Below the pieces are notes generated by a model. The model saw only the letters and a program-made list of their open reading frames with translations, made no database searches and had not been told where the DNA came from. Shown piece by piece: positions 17,290 to 26,206 of a stretch of DNA of 64,000 bases. Where the stretch lies: positions 1-64,000 of the forward strand of contig JAGAMK010000034.1 in NCBI GenBank assembly GCA_017624735.1, read 5' to 3'. Source of the DNA: Clostridia bacterium (GTDB taxonomy: Bacteria > Bacillota > Clostridia > Oscillospirales > Acutalibacteraceae). Position 1 is the first letter of the stretch. The number at the start of each line of letters is the position of its first letter. The translations under genes and the position numbers were made by a program.

Positions 17290-18237
17290 ATGAGCGAAGT
17301 AATTAAAACAGCAACTCGCGATGCTTATGGTAAGGCACTCGTTGAATTAGGTAATACAGACGCTAAAATTCTTGTTCTTGATGCAGATTTAGCTGCTGCA
17401 ACAAAAACAGGCATGTTTAAAAAAGAACACCCTGAAAAATTCATTGACTGTGGTATTGCAGAAGGTAATATGATGGGTGTTGCTGCTGGTCTTGCAAGTG
17501 CAGGATATACAGTTTTCGCATCATCATTCGCAATGTTCGCAGCAGGCCGTGCATTTGAACAGGTTAGAAACTCAATCAGCTATACAAATCTCAATGTTAA
17601 AATCGGCGCAACTCACGCAGGTATTTCTGTTGGTGAAGATGGTGCAAGCCATCAATGTTGTGAAGATATCGGTCTTATGAGAACAATTCCAAATATGGTA
17701 ATTCTCAATCCTGCTGATGATGTTGAAGCAAGACTTTGCGTTATGGCAGCAGCAGAACACGAAGGACCGGTTTATATGCGATTTGGTCGTCTTGCAGTGC
17801 CAAGAGTATTTGATGAAAACTATAAGTTTGAAATCGGTAAAGGCTCTGTTCTTAAAGAGGGTACAGACGTTACAATTATCGCAACAGGTCTTATGGTTAA
17901 TGAAGCACTTATGGCTTACGAGACACTTAAGGAAGAAGGTATCAATGCAAGAGTTGTTAATATGGCAACAATCAAGCCTATTGACCGTGAACTTGTAATT
18001 GAATCTGCGAAGAAAACAGGTGTTATTGTTACTGCAGAAGAACACAATGTGATTGGTGGTCTTGGCTCAGCAGTTGCAGAAGTAGTTTGTGAAACCGTTC
18101 CTGTTCCAGTACTTCGTGTAGGTGTTGAGGATACATTCGGTAAATCAGGTCCTGCAGTTCAACTTCTCCACGAGTTCGGACTTGACGCTGCAAATATTGT
18201 TGCAAAATGCAAACAAGCAGTGGCACTAAAAAAATAA
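17290..18237 (+). CDS. Transketolase, C-terminal subunit
   Basis: Carries the pyrimidine-binding domain (KILVLDADLAAATKTGMF, GIAEGNMMG) and the C-terminal transketolase domain, 315 residues. The ATG at 17290 follows TTGGAGGG and starts one base after the partner's stop, so the two subunits are made together. DXS and pyruvate dehydrogenase E1-beta share this fold, but the split arrangement and TGSLGQG/GIAEGNM motifs fit transketolase. A terminator follows at 18256. Confidence 0.94.
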   Translation: MSEVIKTATRDAYGKALVELGNTDAKILVLDADLAAATKTGMFKKEHPEKFIDCGIAEGNMMGVAAGLASAGYTVFASSFAMFAAGRAFEQVRNSISYTNLNVKIGATHAGISVGEDGASHQCCEDIGLMRTIPNMVILNPADDVEARLCVMAAAEHEGPVYMRFGRLAVPRVFDENYKFEIGKGSVLKEGTDVTIIATGLMVNEALMAYETLKEEGINARVVNMATIKPIDRELVIESAKKTGVIVTAEEHNVIGGLGSAVAEVVCETVPVPVLRVGVEDTFGKSGPAVQLLHEFGLDAANIVAKCKQAVALKK

Positions 18238-18255
18238 TTCAATATCTAACGATAT

Positions 18256-18287
18256 GGCGGGGTCTTGACCCCGCCGTTACTTTTTTT
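18256..18287 (+). terminator. Terminator of the transketolase operon
   Basis: GGCGGGGTC/GACCCCGCC forms a perfect 9-bp stem with a TT loop, followed five bases later by seven T residues. Confidence 0.9.
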
Positions 18288-18305
18288 CAGAAACTTAATA
18301 AATTA

Positions 18306-18334
18306 TTGATTTTTATGAGAAATAGTGGTAAACT
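18306..18334 (+). promoter_or_regulatory. Promoter of the small RNA gene
   Basis: TTGATT and TAAACT are separated by 17 bases. Start of transcription would fall at about G18341, which is the first base of the 13-bp closing stem of the RNA. Confidence 0.7.
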
Positions 18335-18340
18335 AAATTT

Positions 18341-18510
18341 GCCAAACAAAATTGTATATTATTCCTACATAGCACAAGTGTTTTTATTTTTGGTAAAAAT
18401 ACTGATGCTCTATTTTGCATGCTTGTGTTTAAGTAGGATGTAGAATTTTGTTTGGCGACAGTTGGAGCTATGTATTTTTCGTGCGTTTGCTTCGGCTGAC
18501 GCACTTTTTT
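18341..18510 (+). ncRNA. Candidate free-standing small RNA, about 170 nt, unknown class
   Basis: No plausible coding frame. The 5' end GCCAAACAAAATT (18341-18353) pairs perfectly over 13 bp with AATTTTGTTTGGC (18444-18456). Inside are a weaker continuation (CCTACAT...AAGTAGG, ACAAG/CTTGT), a hairpin GTGTTTTTAT/GTAAAAATAC, and a small ATGC/GCAT hairpin. A promoter precedes it and a terminator follows. The size and paired-ends layout resemble 6S RNA, but I cannot match a known consensus. It could also be an antisense or leader RNA. Confidence 0.65.
18481..18510 (+). terminator. Terminator of the small RNA
   Basis: GTGCGT...ACGCAC stem, with an inner GC-TTCG-GC tetraloop, directly followed by a run of T residues. 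Confidence 0.8.
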
Positions 18511-18657
18511 ATTTTTAGGGGAGATTTTTATGAGATAATGCAGAATAGTTGAACTGCATAAAACTCACAATTTTGCATTTCCTATTGTAATTATTTTCAA
18601 AATGAAATATACTGTAATTGGGAAAAGCATCATTTTATAATATAGGAGAGAAATATT

Positions 18658-20763
18658 ATGAAAAAAGCGACTAAAATATTATCAATCATCCTCGCAATTC
18701 TAATGGTGATATTTATCATTCCAATCACAGCAAGTGCAACTACATATTCAGGTGCTTGTGGTGAAAATGTAATATGGATTTATGATGACACCACTTGCAC
18801 TTTAACCATTTCAGGTACAGGTGATATGTATGATTACAAATCTACCAATCGCCCTTGGGAAATTTATAAAAACAAAATAAAGAGTGTAGTTGTTAATGAC
18901 GATATAACAAAAATTGGTGCTTATGCATTTTATCGTACTGGTAAAGTTGAAAGTATAACTCTTCCTGTAAGTATAAGTGAATTGGGAGAAAAAGCGTTTT
19001 ATGGTTGCGAAAGTCTTACTAGCATAGTACTTCCGGATAAGATTACATTAATTGATGATTGGACATTTGCTTACTGCGAAAATCTTACAAGTATCACAAT
19101 ACCAAATAAGGTAACAACTATTGGTGATTATGCATTTTCTGATTGCTATAATCTAGTAACAGTAACAATTTCTGACAGTGTTACAACAATTGGTGATAGT
19201 GCATTTGCTAGTTGTGAAAGCCTTGAAAGTGTAATTATCCCCAAAGGTGCATCTTCAATTGCAGAAAATGCATTTTCGAACTGTTATAGCATTACAAGTA
19301 TAACTGTTGATAAGGATAATCAACACTATTCAAATGACGAACATGGAGTGTTATTTAATAAAGATAAAACAACGCTTGTTAGATATCCTATAGGTAATAA
19401 TAAAGCAAAATATACGATACCCGATAGTGTAACAGTAATTGGAAATTCTGCATTTTCTTCTTGCAGTAATCTTACTAATATAACAATGCCTGATAGTGTG
19501 AAAAAAATCGAAGAGGAGGCTTTTATTTCATGTTCAAATCTTACAGATTTTAAAATTAGTAATTCTGTAACGACGATTGGAGAATGGGCATTTGCGTACT
19601 GTGATAGTCTTACAAGCATAGAGATACCCGATAGTGTAGCTGCGTTTGATGTTTCGGTATTTCGAAATTGCCACAATCTTACAACCGTGATAATCGGTAA
19701 AGGTATGACAACGATTCCGGCAACTACATTTATGTATTGTTACAATTTAACAACTATAGTAATTAGTAATAGTATAATGTCAATAGGTAGTGCAGCATTT
19801 GATGAGTGTTACAACCTTAAAGATGTGTATTATATGGGCACAGAAGAATCTTGGAAAGCACTCTCTATAGGTGGTTCAAACGACCCTCTTCGTATGGCAA
19901 AAGTTCATTATAATTATCACATACATAAATACAATTCAGTTGTTACAGAGCCAACTTGTACAGAAAAGGGCTACACAGCTTACACATGTGAATGTGGTCA
20001 CAGTTATGTTGATGATTATGTCGATGCATTAGGCCACAATTACAAAAACGGCGTATGCGATATTTGTGGTGTTTTCACAGGATTTAAGGATAATCATATC
20101 TATAAAGACGGCGTAATGCAGAAAGCATATCAGCTCGTTGAGGTTGACGGAGATATCTATTACATAGGTGACCGCCACGAAATAATCAAGGGCAGAAAAG
20201 CTTATGTCAAAGAAGACCGAATCAATGGTGTTACTTGTACAGACGGCACACCAATTACTGCAGGATGGTATGAATTCGATGAAAACGGCAAGATGGTTGT
20301 TTTAAACGGTGTTGTTGATAATCATATCTACAAAAACAACACTATGTTAAAGGCATATCAGCTCGTTGAGGTTGACGGAGATATCTATTACATAGGTGAC
20401 CGCCACGAAATCATCAAAGGTAGAAAAGCTTATGTCAAAGAAGACAGAATCAATGGTGTTACTTGTACAGACGGCACACCAATTACTGCAGGATGGTATG
20501 AATTCGATGAAAACGGCAAGATGGTTATTTTAAACGGTGTTGTTGATAATCATGTCTACAAAAACAACACTATGTTAAAGGCATATCAGCTCGTTGAGGT
20601 TGACGGAGATATCTATTACATAGGTGACCGCCACGAAATAATCAAGGGCAGAAAAGCTTATGTCAAAGAAGACCGAATCAACGGCGTTACATTTGCAGAC
20701 GGAACACCGATTAGTGCAGGGTATTATGAATTTGATTCTGACGGAAAACTTATTATTGAATAA
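18658..20763 (+). CDS. Secreted BspA-type leucine-rich repeat surface protein
   Basis: A 701-residue secreted protein with an N-terminal signal peptide (KATKILSIILAILMVIFIIPITASA). Residues ~30-420 contain about a dozen LRR_5/BspA repeats of the form 'AFxxCxxLTSIxIPdsVttIG'. A Cys-containing linker (~425-475: PTCTEKGYTAYTCECG...CDICG) follows, then three 76-residue tandem repeats (477 to end) with KAYQLVEVDGDIYYIGDRHE. BspA-like proteins mediate adhesion; the C-terminal repeats probably serve surface attachment or binding (inference). AGGAGAG precedes the ATG. It is transcribed alone between a small RNA and ackA. Confidence 0.88.
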   Translation: MKKATKILSIILAILMVIFIIPITASATTYSGACGENVIWIYDDTTCTLTISGTGDMYDYKSTNRPWEIYKNKIKSVVVNDDITKIGAYAFYRTGKVESITLPVSISELGEKAFYGCESLTSIVLPDKITLIDDWTFAYCENLTSITIPNKVTTIGDYAFSDCYNLVTVTISDSVTTIGDSAFASCESLESVIIPKGASSIAENAFSNCYSITSITVDKDNQHYSNDEHGVLFNKDKTTLVRYPIGNNKAKYTIPDSVTVIGNSAFSSCSNLTNITMPDSVKKIEEEAFISCSNLTDFKISNSVTTIGEWAFAYCDSLTSIEIPDSVAAFDVSVFRNCHNLTTVIIGKGMTTIPATTFMYCYNLTTIVISNSIMSIGSAAFDECYNLKDVYYMGTEESWKALSIGGSNDPLRMAKVHYNYHIHKYNSVVTEPTCTEKGYTAYTCECGHSYVDDYVDALGHNYKNGVCDICGVFTGFKDNHIYKDGVMQKAYQLVEVDGDIYYIGDRHEIIKGRKAYVKEDRINGVTCTDGTPITAGWYEFDENGKMVVLNGVVDNHIYKNNTMLKAYQLVEVDGDIYYIGDRHEIIKGRKAYVKEDRINGVTCTDGTPITAGWYEFDENGKMVILNGVVDNHVYKNNTMLKAYQLVEVDGDIYYIGDRHEIIKGRKAYVKEDRINGVTFADGTPISAGYYEFDSDGKLIIE
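20089..20760 (+). repeat. Three tandem 228-bp repeats in the surface-protein gene
   Basis: Unit starts at 20089, 20317 and 20545 are exactly 228 bases (76 codons) apart. The first two are nearly identical over most of their length; the third diverges at its end (TFADGTPISAGYYEF). Near-identity at DNA level indicates recent duplication, and recombination could change the copy number. Confidence 0.9.
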
Positions 20764-20774
20764 ACACAAAAAAA

Positions 20775-20796
20775 AGCCGTGCTGAAAAGCACGGCT
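20775..20796. terminator. Bidirectional terminator
   Basis: AGCCGTGCT-GAAA-AGCACGGCT has a 9-bp stem with a GAAA tetraloop, an A-run on the left and a T-run on the right. It serves both the surface-protein gene (+) and ackA (-). Confidence 0.92.
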
Positions 20797-20819
20797 AAAT
20801 TTTTGTGTAATGTTATAGA

Positions 20820-22028
20820 TTAAAGAGCATTTACAATATCTCTTGTATCTCTTGCAATAGCAAGTTCTTCGTTTGTAGGGAGAACATAAACTTTAACCTT
20901 TGAGTTTTCAGTTGAAAGTTCGCCTTCTTTACCCTTAACAAGAGTTCTACCGATTTCGTTGTTGATTTCAATACCAAGGTATGAAAGTTCGTTACAGATG
21001 TTGTCACGAAGGTCGTCAGCATTTTCACCGATACCACCTGTGAATACGATAGCATCAAGACCATCCATAGCAGCAGTATAAGCACCAATGAATTTCTTAA
21101 TCTGATAGCTAAGAATCTTTCTTGCAAGTGCACATTGCTCGTTTCCTTCAGCTGCGGCAGCCTTAAGGTCTCTGTCGTCAGAAGAAAGACATGAAACACC
21201 AAGAAGACCAGACTTCTTGTTAAGAAGAGTATCCATTTCTTTAACTGAAAGATTTTCTTTTTCCATAAGGAAAAGAACAACTGATGGGTCAATAGCACCA
21301 CAACGTGTTCCCATTTCAAGACCATCAAGTGGAGTAAGTCCCATTGTTGTGTCAATTACTTTACCATTCTTAACAGCGGCGATTGATGAACCATTACCAA
21401 GGTGGCATGTAACAATTTTAAGGTCCTCAATGTTTTTACCCATAACTTCTGCACATCTTGCACTAACAAATTTGTGTGATGTACCGTGGAAGCCATAACG
21501 ACGGATAGAATATTTCTTTGTGAATTCATAAGGAATAGGGAATGTATATGCTTCTGCAGGCATTGTGCTGTGGAATGCATTATCGAAAACAGCAACCTGT
21601 GGAACATCTTTGCCAAAAAGTTCAATACTTGCGTTGATACCCATAATGTTTGCTGGGTTATGAAGTGGAGCAAGGTCGTTCATACTTTCAATACCTGCAA
21701 TAACTTCGTCATCAATAAGAACACTCTTGTTGAAACGTGAACCACCCTGAACAACACGGTGACCAACGGCAGTAATTTCACTAATGTCGTCAATAACTTT
21801 GTGTTCGCCCTCTGTAAGAGCCTGTTTAACAGCAGCGAATGCCTCTGTATGATTGCTCATAGGAGCATTGTATTCAATTTTCTGTCCGTCAGGAGTTTTG
21901 AAACTGATACATGCTTCAGGAGTACCAACTCTTTCACAAATACCTTTTGCAATTACACTTTCATCAGCCATATCTATAAGCTGATATTTAAGTGATGAAC
22001 TACCTGCGTTAATAACAAGAACTTTCAT
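20820..22028 (-). CDS. ackA: Acetate kinase
   Basis: Interconverts acetyl phosphate + ADP and acetate + ATP, the ATP-yielding end of acetate fermentation; cytoplasmic, 402 residues. The N-terminal VINAGSSSLKY, the central RYGFHGTSH and HLGNGSS, and the C-terminal FTGGIGEN motifs are all present. No phosphotransacetylase gene is adjacent. It has a dedicated promoter (22080-22108) and a shared terminator. The divergent neighbour tmcAL uses acetate. Confidence 0.97.
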   Translation of the reverse strand: MKVLVINAGSSSLKYQLIDMADESVIAKGICERVGTPEACISFKTPDGQKIEYNAPMSNHTEAFAAVKQALTEGEHKVIDDISEITAVGHRVVQGGSRFNKSVLIDDEVIAGIESMNDLAPLHNPANIMGINASIELFGKDVPQVAVFDNAFHSTMPAEAYTFPIPYEFTKKYSIRRYGFHGTSHKFVSARCAEVMGKNIEDLKIVTCHLGNGSSIAAVKNGKVIDTTMGLTPLDGLEMGTRCGAIDPSVVLFLMEKENLSVKEMDTLLNKKSGLLGVSCLSSDDRDLKAAAAEGNEQCALARKILSYQIKKFIGAYTAAMDGLDAIVFTGGIGENADDLRDNICNELSYLGIEINNEIGRTLVKGKEGELSTENSKVKVYVLPTNEELAIARDTRDIVNAL

Positions 22029-22079
22029 TTTAACATCTCCATTTATAAATTTTTCTTGAAGTAATTTTAAACCTGTATT

Positions 22080-22108
22080 ATTATATACTTATATTTATGT
22101 AATTTCAA
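22080..22108 (-). promoter_or_regulatory. ackA promoter
   Basis: On the minus strand TTGAAA and TATAAT are 17 bases apart, about 50 bases upstream of the ackA start codon. Confidence 0.7.
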
Positions 22109-22146
22109 GATTTCTTTTACCAATATTTTGAAAAAGGGGTAAAAAT

Positions 22147-23322
22147 ATGTCTGTAATTGGTATTGTTTGTGAATTTAATCCGTTTCACAAGGGACATAAA
22201 CATTTAATTGACTCTGTTAAACAACAGGGTGATATTGTTGTGTGCGTAATGAGTGGTAACTATGTTCAACGTGGTGAACCTGCAATTTTGCCTAAAGATA
22301 TACGTGTTGAAATGGCATTGAAAAATGGTGCTGATATTGTTTTGGAATTGCCGTTCGTATATGCAACTTCATCTGCAGAGATTTTTGCTCGAAATGCAGT
22401 GAAAATACTCGATTCCTTTGGTTGTGATAAGATTGCCTTTGGTACTGAAACAGCTGATGTTGAAGGAATATTAAAAGCAGTTGATATTTTGTTAGATAAG
22501 GGAATTGATAATAAAATAAGTAAATATCTTAATGATGGTTTAAGTTATCCTGTTGCTCGCCAGAAAGCATTCGAAGAATATAACTATAAGTTTGACATTT
22601 CAGCACCTAACAATATTTTAGCCATAGAATATGTTAAGGCAATTAAACAGACGAATTCAAAAATGATACCTATTGCTGTGAAAAGAGTTGGGGCAGGGTA
22701 TAATGATATCGTTGCTGTGGATGAATTTGCTTCCGCTACATATATTCGTTCGCTTATAAACAACAAAGAGGATTACAGTAAATACATTCCCCAGAATCTT
22801 CGTGAAATGTATGAGGATGCCATTAAAAATGGTAGAAATCTTTCTTATGAAAAATTTAATCTTATCGCATTAACTCTGTTGCGTGAAAAAATCGGCTCAG
22901 AAATAAAAAATATTGCCAATATGTCTGAAGGTCTTGAAAACAGAATAGAGAGCTTACTCAAAGTATGTACAAACATAAATGATTTATATGATGATGTGAA
23001 AACAAAAAGATATACGCATTCAAGAGTGAGACGTGCAGTTTTGAGTTTGATGTTCGGCGTTACAAATGATGATATAACTATACCAGCACCTTATTGCCGA
23101 ATGCTAGGATTTAATACAATTGTGTCTAATGAAATTGGCAGATTAGCTGATAATTGTAAACTGCCATTTATTGTTAATCACTCCGACTTTTCCAAGTTTG
23201 ATAATCCTGAAATAAAGAGAATTCTTGAATTAGAAAACAAGTCAACTGATATTTATAACCTTATGTTAAATTCATTCGATGTTTGTTCAAGAGAAATGAC
23301 TTATTCACCTAAGAAAATATAA
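22147..23322 (+). CDS. tmcAL: tRNA(Met) cytidine acetate ligase TmcAL
   Basis: Uses ATP and acetate to form N4-acetylcytidine at the wobble C34 of elongator tRNA-Met. It has 391 residues. The N-terminal nucleotidyltransferase motif GIVCEFNPFHKGH binds ATP, GNYVQRGEPA follows, and a helical C-terminal tRNA-binding region includes HSRVRRAVL. It belongs to the YlbM family of Firmicutes. GGGGT lies just upstream of the ATG. It is divergent from ackA, and the acetate link makes the pairing sensible. Confidence 0.92.
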   Translation: MSVIGIVCEFNPFHKGHKHLIDSVKQQGDIVVCVMSGNYVQRGEPAILPKDIRVEMALKNGADIVLELPFVYATSSAEIFARNAVKILDSFGCDKIAFGTETADVEGILKAVDILLDKGIDNKISKYLNDGLSYPVARQKAFEEYNYKFDISAPNNILAIEYVKAIKQTNSKMIPIAVKRVGAGYNDIVAVDEFASATYIRSLINNKEDYSKYIPQNLREMYEDAIKNGRNLSYEKFNLIALTLLREKIGSEIKNIANMSEGLENRIESLLKVCTNINDLYDDVKTKRYTHSRVRRAVLSLMFGVTNDDITIPAPYCRMLGFNTIVSNEIGRLADNCKLPFIVNHSDFSKFDNPEIKRILELENKSTDIYNLMLNSFDVCSREMTYSPKKI

Positions 23323-23326
23323 AAAT

Positions 23327-23379
23327 TTGCAGGAAATCTTGCAAAATTTATTGCAATTGCAATGAAAAAAAGGTATAAT
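23327..23379 (+). promoter_or_regulatory. Promoter with phased TTGCA repeats (candidate RpiR operator)
   Basis: TTGCAA (23351-23356) and TATAAT (23374-23379) are 17 bases apart. TTGCA(A/G) occurs at 23327, 23339, 23351 and 23357. The first three are exactly 12 bp apart, and the last two form the palindrome TTGCAATTGCAA across the -35 box. The promoter is clear; binding by the RpiR protein encoded next is inferred. Confidence 0.65.
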
Positions 23380-23417
23380 AATTTGAATATGTTAAAAAGA
23401 ATTTTGGAGTTGTTTAA

Positions 23418-24293
23418 ATGAAATCTTTGAATTTTTCAAATGTGGATTTATCGACAAAAAAATTGTCAAAAGGTCATAAAAAACTTGTTAAATACATATC
23501 TGAAAATTATGATAAAGCCGCTTTTATGACAGCATCTAAGCTCGGAGAAAATGTAGGTGTAAGCGAGTCCACTGTTGTTCGTTTTGCGACAGAAATGGGA
23601 TTTAAAGGCTACCCTGAATTGCAAAAAGAATTACAACAGATGATTAAGTCAAAGCTTACCGCTGTTCAAAGAATGGAAGTTTCAAGTAACCTTATCGGAG
23701 AAGACGATGCCATCAAAAAGGTTTTAAACGGTGATATTGAATTGATTCGTGATACTCTTGAATCCGTAAGCGATGTTGAGTTTAAAAACGCTGTTGAAAC
23801 AATTAATAAGGCAAAGAAAATATATATTCTTGGTGTAAGAAGTTCAGCTGCTTTAGCAAGTTTCTTATACTTTTATCTTAACCCTGTTTTTGAGAACGTT
23901 GTACTTGTTGACACATCAAGTGGAAGTGAAATGTTTGAGCAGATGTTCAGAATTAGCGAAGATGATGTTTGTGTTGCAATCAGTTTCCCAAGATATTCGA
24001 AACAAACAATAAATGCACTTCGATTTATAAATGATAGGGGAACAAAGATTATTGCAATAACTGATTCTGTAGTATCGCCAATTGCAGAATTTGCTGATAC
24101 TTTGCTTGTTGCGAAAAGTGATATTGTTTCAGTGGTTGATTCTCTTGTTGCTCCTTTAAGTCTTATAAATGCTTTAATTGTTGCACTTACTTTCAGTCGC
24201 AGAGAAGAAGTTTATAACAATTTTAACAAACTTGAAAGCATCTGGGACGAGTATCAGGTTTACGATAAGGCTGATGGTGATGAAAATGAGTAA
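23418..24293 (+). CDS. MurR/RpiR-family transcriptional regulator
   Basis: A 291-residue sugar-phosphate-sensing regulator. The N-terminal helix-turn-helix (GENVGVSESTVVRFATEMGFKG, ~40-62) is typical of RpiR, and the SIS domain (~125-265, KIYILGVRSSAALASF and SSGSEM) binds phosphosugars. It heads an overlapping run with a flavoprotein, cmk, plsC and ispH-S1, an odd set for a sugar regulator. The TTGCA-rich promoter suggests autoregulation. The ligand is unknown. Confidence 0.88.
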   Translation: MKSLNFSNVDLSTKKLSKGHKKLVKYISENYDKAAFMTASKLGENVGVSESTVVRFATEMGFKGYPELQKELQQMIKSKLTAVQRMEVSSNLIGEDDAIKKVLNGDIELIRDTLESVSDVEFKNAVETINKAKKIYILGVRSSAALASFLYFYLNPVFENVVLVDTSSGSEMFEQMFRISEDDVCVAISFPRYSKQTINALRFINDRGTKIIAITDSVVSPIAEFADTLLVAKSDIVSVVDSLVAPLSLINALIVALTFSRREEVYNNFNKLESIWDEYQVYDKADGDENE

Positions 24294-25551
24294 TAAAGTA
24301 ATTGTCATCGGTGCAGGTGCTGCAGGTAATATGGCAGCAGGAGTTGCTGCTGAAAATGGTGCAGATGTTTTATTGTTAGAAAGAAATGAAAAAATTGCTC
24401 GTAAGGTTATGATTACCGGCAAAGGCAGATGTAATGTAACTAATAATGTTTCGGATGTTCAGGAATTTATATCAAACATTCCCGGAAATGGTAGATTTTT
24501 ATATGGTTCATTTTCTGCATTTAATTCACAGGACGTAATTGATTTTTTTGAGGATTACGGTGTCAAACTCAAAGTTGAAAGAGGCAACAGAGTTTTTCCT
24601 GAAAGTGACAAAGCAGTTGACATTGTTGATGCTTTGAATCGTTACATTACTGATTCCGGTGTTAAAAGAAAAACTGAACGAGTAACAAAAATAGTTGCAG
24701 ACAACGGATGTGTTAAAGGCGTTGAAACTGAGTCGGGTAATTTTTATGAGGCAGATGCTGTTATCGTTGCAACAGGTGGTTTATCGTATCCTAAAACCGG
24801 TTCAAGTGGTGACGGATATAGTTTTGCAAGAGATTTGGGGCATACGGTTACTGAGTTAAGACCTTCGCTTTCAGCTTTGATTTGCCGAGAAGGATTGTGC
24901 AGTGAATGTATGGGACTTTCTCTTAAAAACGTTGCGATAAAGGTTTTTGACACAAAAAAGAAAAAAGAAATCTATGACGATTTCGGTGAAATGTTGTTTA
25001 CGCATTTTGGTGTGTCAGGGCCTATGATTCTCTCTGCAAGTGCTCATATGAGAGATATGGTAAAAGAGAGATATGAAATATATATAGATTTGAAACCTGC
25101 ATTATCCAATGAAAAACTTGATGCAAGAATTCTTCGTGATTTTGCTGATAACAGTAATAAATCAATATCAAATGTTTTGGGATTGCTTTTACCAAAATCA
25201 TTAATTTCACCGGTTTTAAGAATGTCACAAATTAAAGCATCAGAAAAGGTGAATCAGATTACCAAAGAAATGCGAATGAACCTTGTAAACACTATAAAAT
25301 CATTAAAACTTACTGTTTTAGATTTTAATGATATTACTGAAGCAATCGTTACATCAGGCGGTGTTAAAATCAGTGAAATTAATCCTAAAACAATGGAAAG
25401 TAAATTGTGTGAAGGTTTGTATTTTGCAGGTGAAGTCATTGACTGTGACGGATACACAGGTGGGTTTAATTTGCAAATCGCATTTTCAACAGGGCATTTA
25501 GCAGGAACTTCTGCAAGTAATAAATTTAGTGAGGAAAGTTATTATGATTAA
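24286..25551 (+). CDS. HI0933/BaiN-family FAD-dependent oxidoreductase
   Basis: A flavoprotein of 421 residues. The N-terminal Rossmann motif is VIGAGAAGNMAA, then GKGRCNVTNN, a family signature, and the C-terminal GEVIDCDGYTGGFNLQIAFSTG contributes to FAD binding. BaiN in clostridia has been linked to bile-acid reduction, but most members have no assigned substrate, so no bile-acid role is claimed. The ATG at 24286 overlaps the regulator's end by 8 bases, and its own end overlaps cmk by 8 bases. Confidence 0.85.
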   Translation: MSNKVIVIGAGAAGNMAAGVAAENGADVLLLERNEKIARKVMITGKGRCNVTNNVSDVQEFISNIPGNGRFLYGSFSAFNSQDVIDFFEDYGVKLKVERGNRVFPESDKAVDIVDALNRYITDSGVKRKTERVTKIVADNGCVKGVETESGNFYEADAVIVATGGLSYPKTGSSGDGYSFARDLGHTVTELRPSLSALICREGLCSECMGLSLKNVAIKVFDTKKKKEIYDDFGEMLFTHFGVSGPMILSASAHMRDMVKERYEIYIDLKPALSNEKLDARILRDFADNSNKSISNVLGLLLPKSLISPVLRMSQIKASEKVNQITKEMRMNLVNTIKSLKLTVLDFNDITEAIVTSGGVKISEINPKTMESKLCEGLYFAGEVIDCDGYTGGFNLQIAFSTGHLAGTSASNKFSEESYYD

Positions 25552-26206
25552 TGTAGCAATTGATGGCCCAGCAGGAGCAGGAAAAAGTACTGTTGCTCGT
25601 GCTGCCGCAAAAGAACTAGGTTTTATTTATGTGGATACAGGAGCTCTTTATAGAGCAGTTGGTGTATATTGCCTTCGTAACAATATTGTTACAACAGATA
25701 TAGAAGGTGTTGGAGCAATCTTAAAAGATATAACAGTTGAACTTAGATTTATTGATGGTGTTCAGCACGTGTTTTTAAATGGTGACGATGTATCAACTGA
25801 AATCAGACTTCCAGAGGCATCCATGGCAGCATCAAATGTATCTGCGATTCCTTCAGTCAGAGCATTTTTGTTTGATTTACAGAGAGATATTGCTTCGAAG
25901 AATAATTGCTTGATGGACGGCAGAGATATTGGTACGGTTGTTCTTCCAGATGCAAAAGTTAAGATTTTCTTGACTGCTGACCCAGAGGAGAGAGCAACGA
26001 GAAGATTTAAGGAACTTCAGGAGAAGGGTAGTACTGTTACATACAAAGATGTTCTTGATGATTTGCTTGTTCGCGACTATAACGATTCTCATCGTGAAAT
26101 TGCACCATTAAAACCTGCAGAAGATTCTGTCGTAATCAATACAACAGGATATACACTTGAAGAATCAATTAATAAAATTATAGAAACTGTTAAGGAGAAA
26201 ATGTAA
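25544..26206 (+). CDS. cmk: Cytidylate kinase
   Basis: Phosphorylates CMP and dCMP, 220 residues. The P-loop IDGPAGAGKSTVARA starts at residue 6; DTGALYRAVG and MDGRDIGTVVLPDA are diagnostic. The ATG at 25544 follows GAGGAAAG inside the previous gene. The cmk-plsC-ispH-rpsA order is conserved in Firmicutes. The separate gene at 42491-43120 is a divergent cytidylate-kinase-like protein and not a second housekeeping copy. Confidence 0.95.
   Translation: MINVAIDGPAGAGKSTVARAAAKELGFIYVDTGALYRAVGVYCLRNNIVTTDIEGVGAILKDITVELRFIDGVQHVFLNGDDVSTEIRLPEASMAASNVSAIPSVRAFLFDLQRDIASKNNCLMDGRDIGTVVLPDAKVKIFLTADPEERATRRFKELQEKGSTVTYKDVLDDLLVRDYNDSHREIAPLKPAEDSVVINTTGYTLEESINKIIETVKEKM

Noticed and set aside
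18313..18504. Short reading frames across the small RNA region
   Set aside because: No ribosome binding site and no protein-like composition; base pairing explains the sequence better.
18341..18510. Firm assignment as 6S RNA
   Set aside because: Size and shape agree, but I could not identify conserved 6S sequence elements.
24286..25551. Bile-acid reductase (BaiN) function
   Set aside because: Family membership only; there is no bile-acid gene in the neighbourhood.
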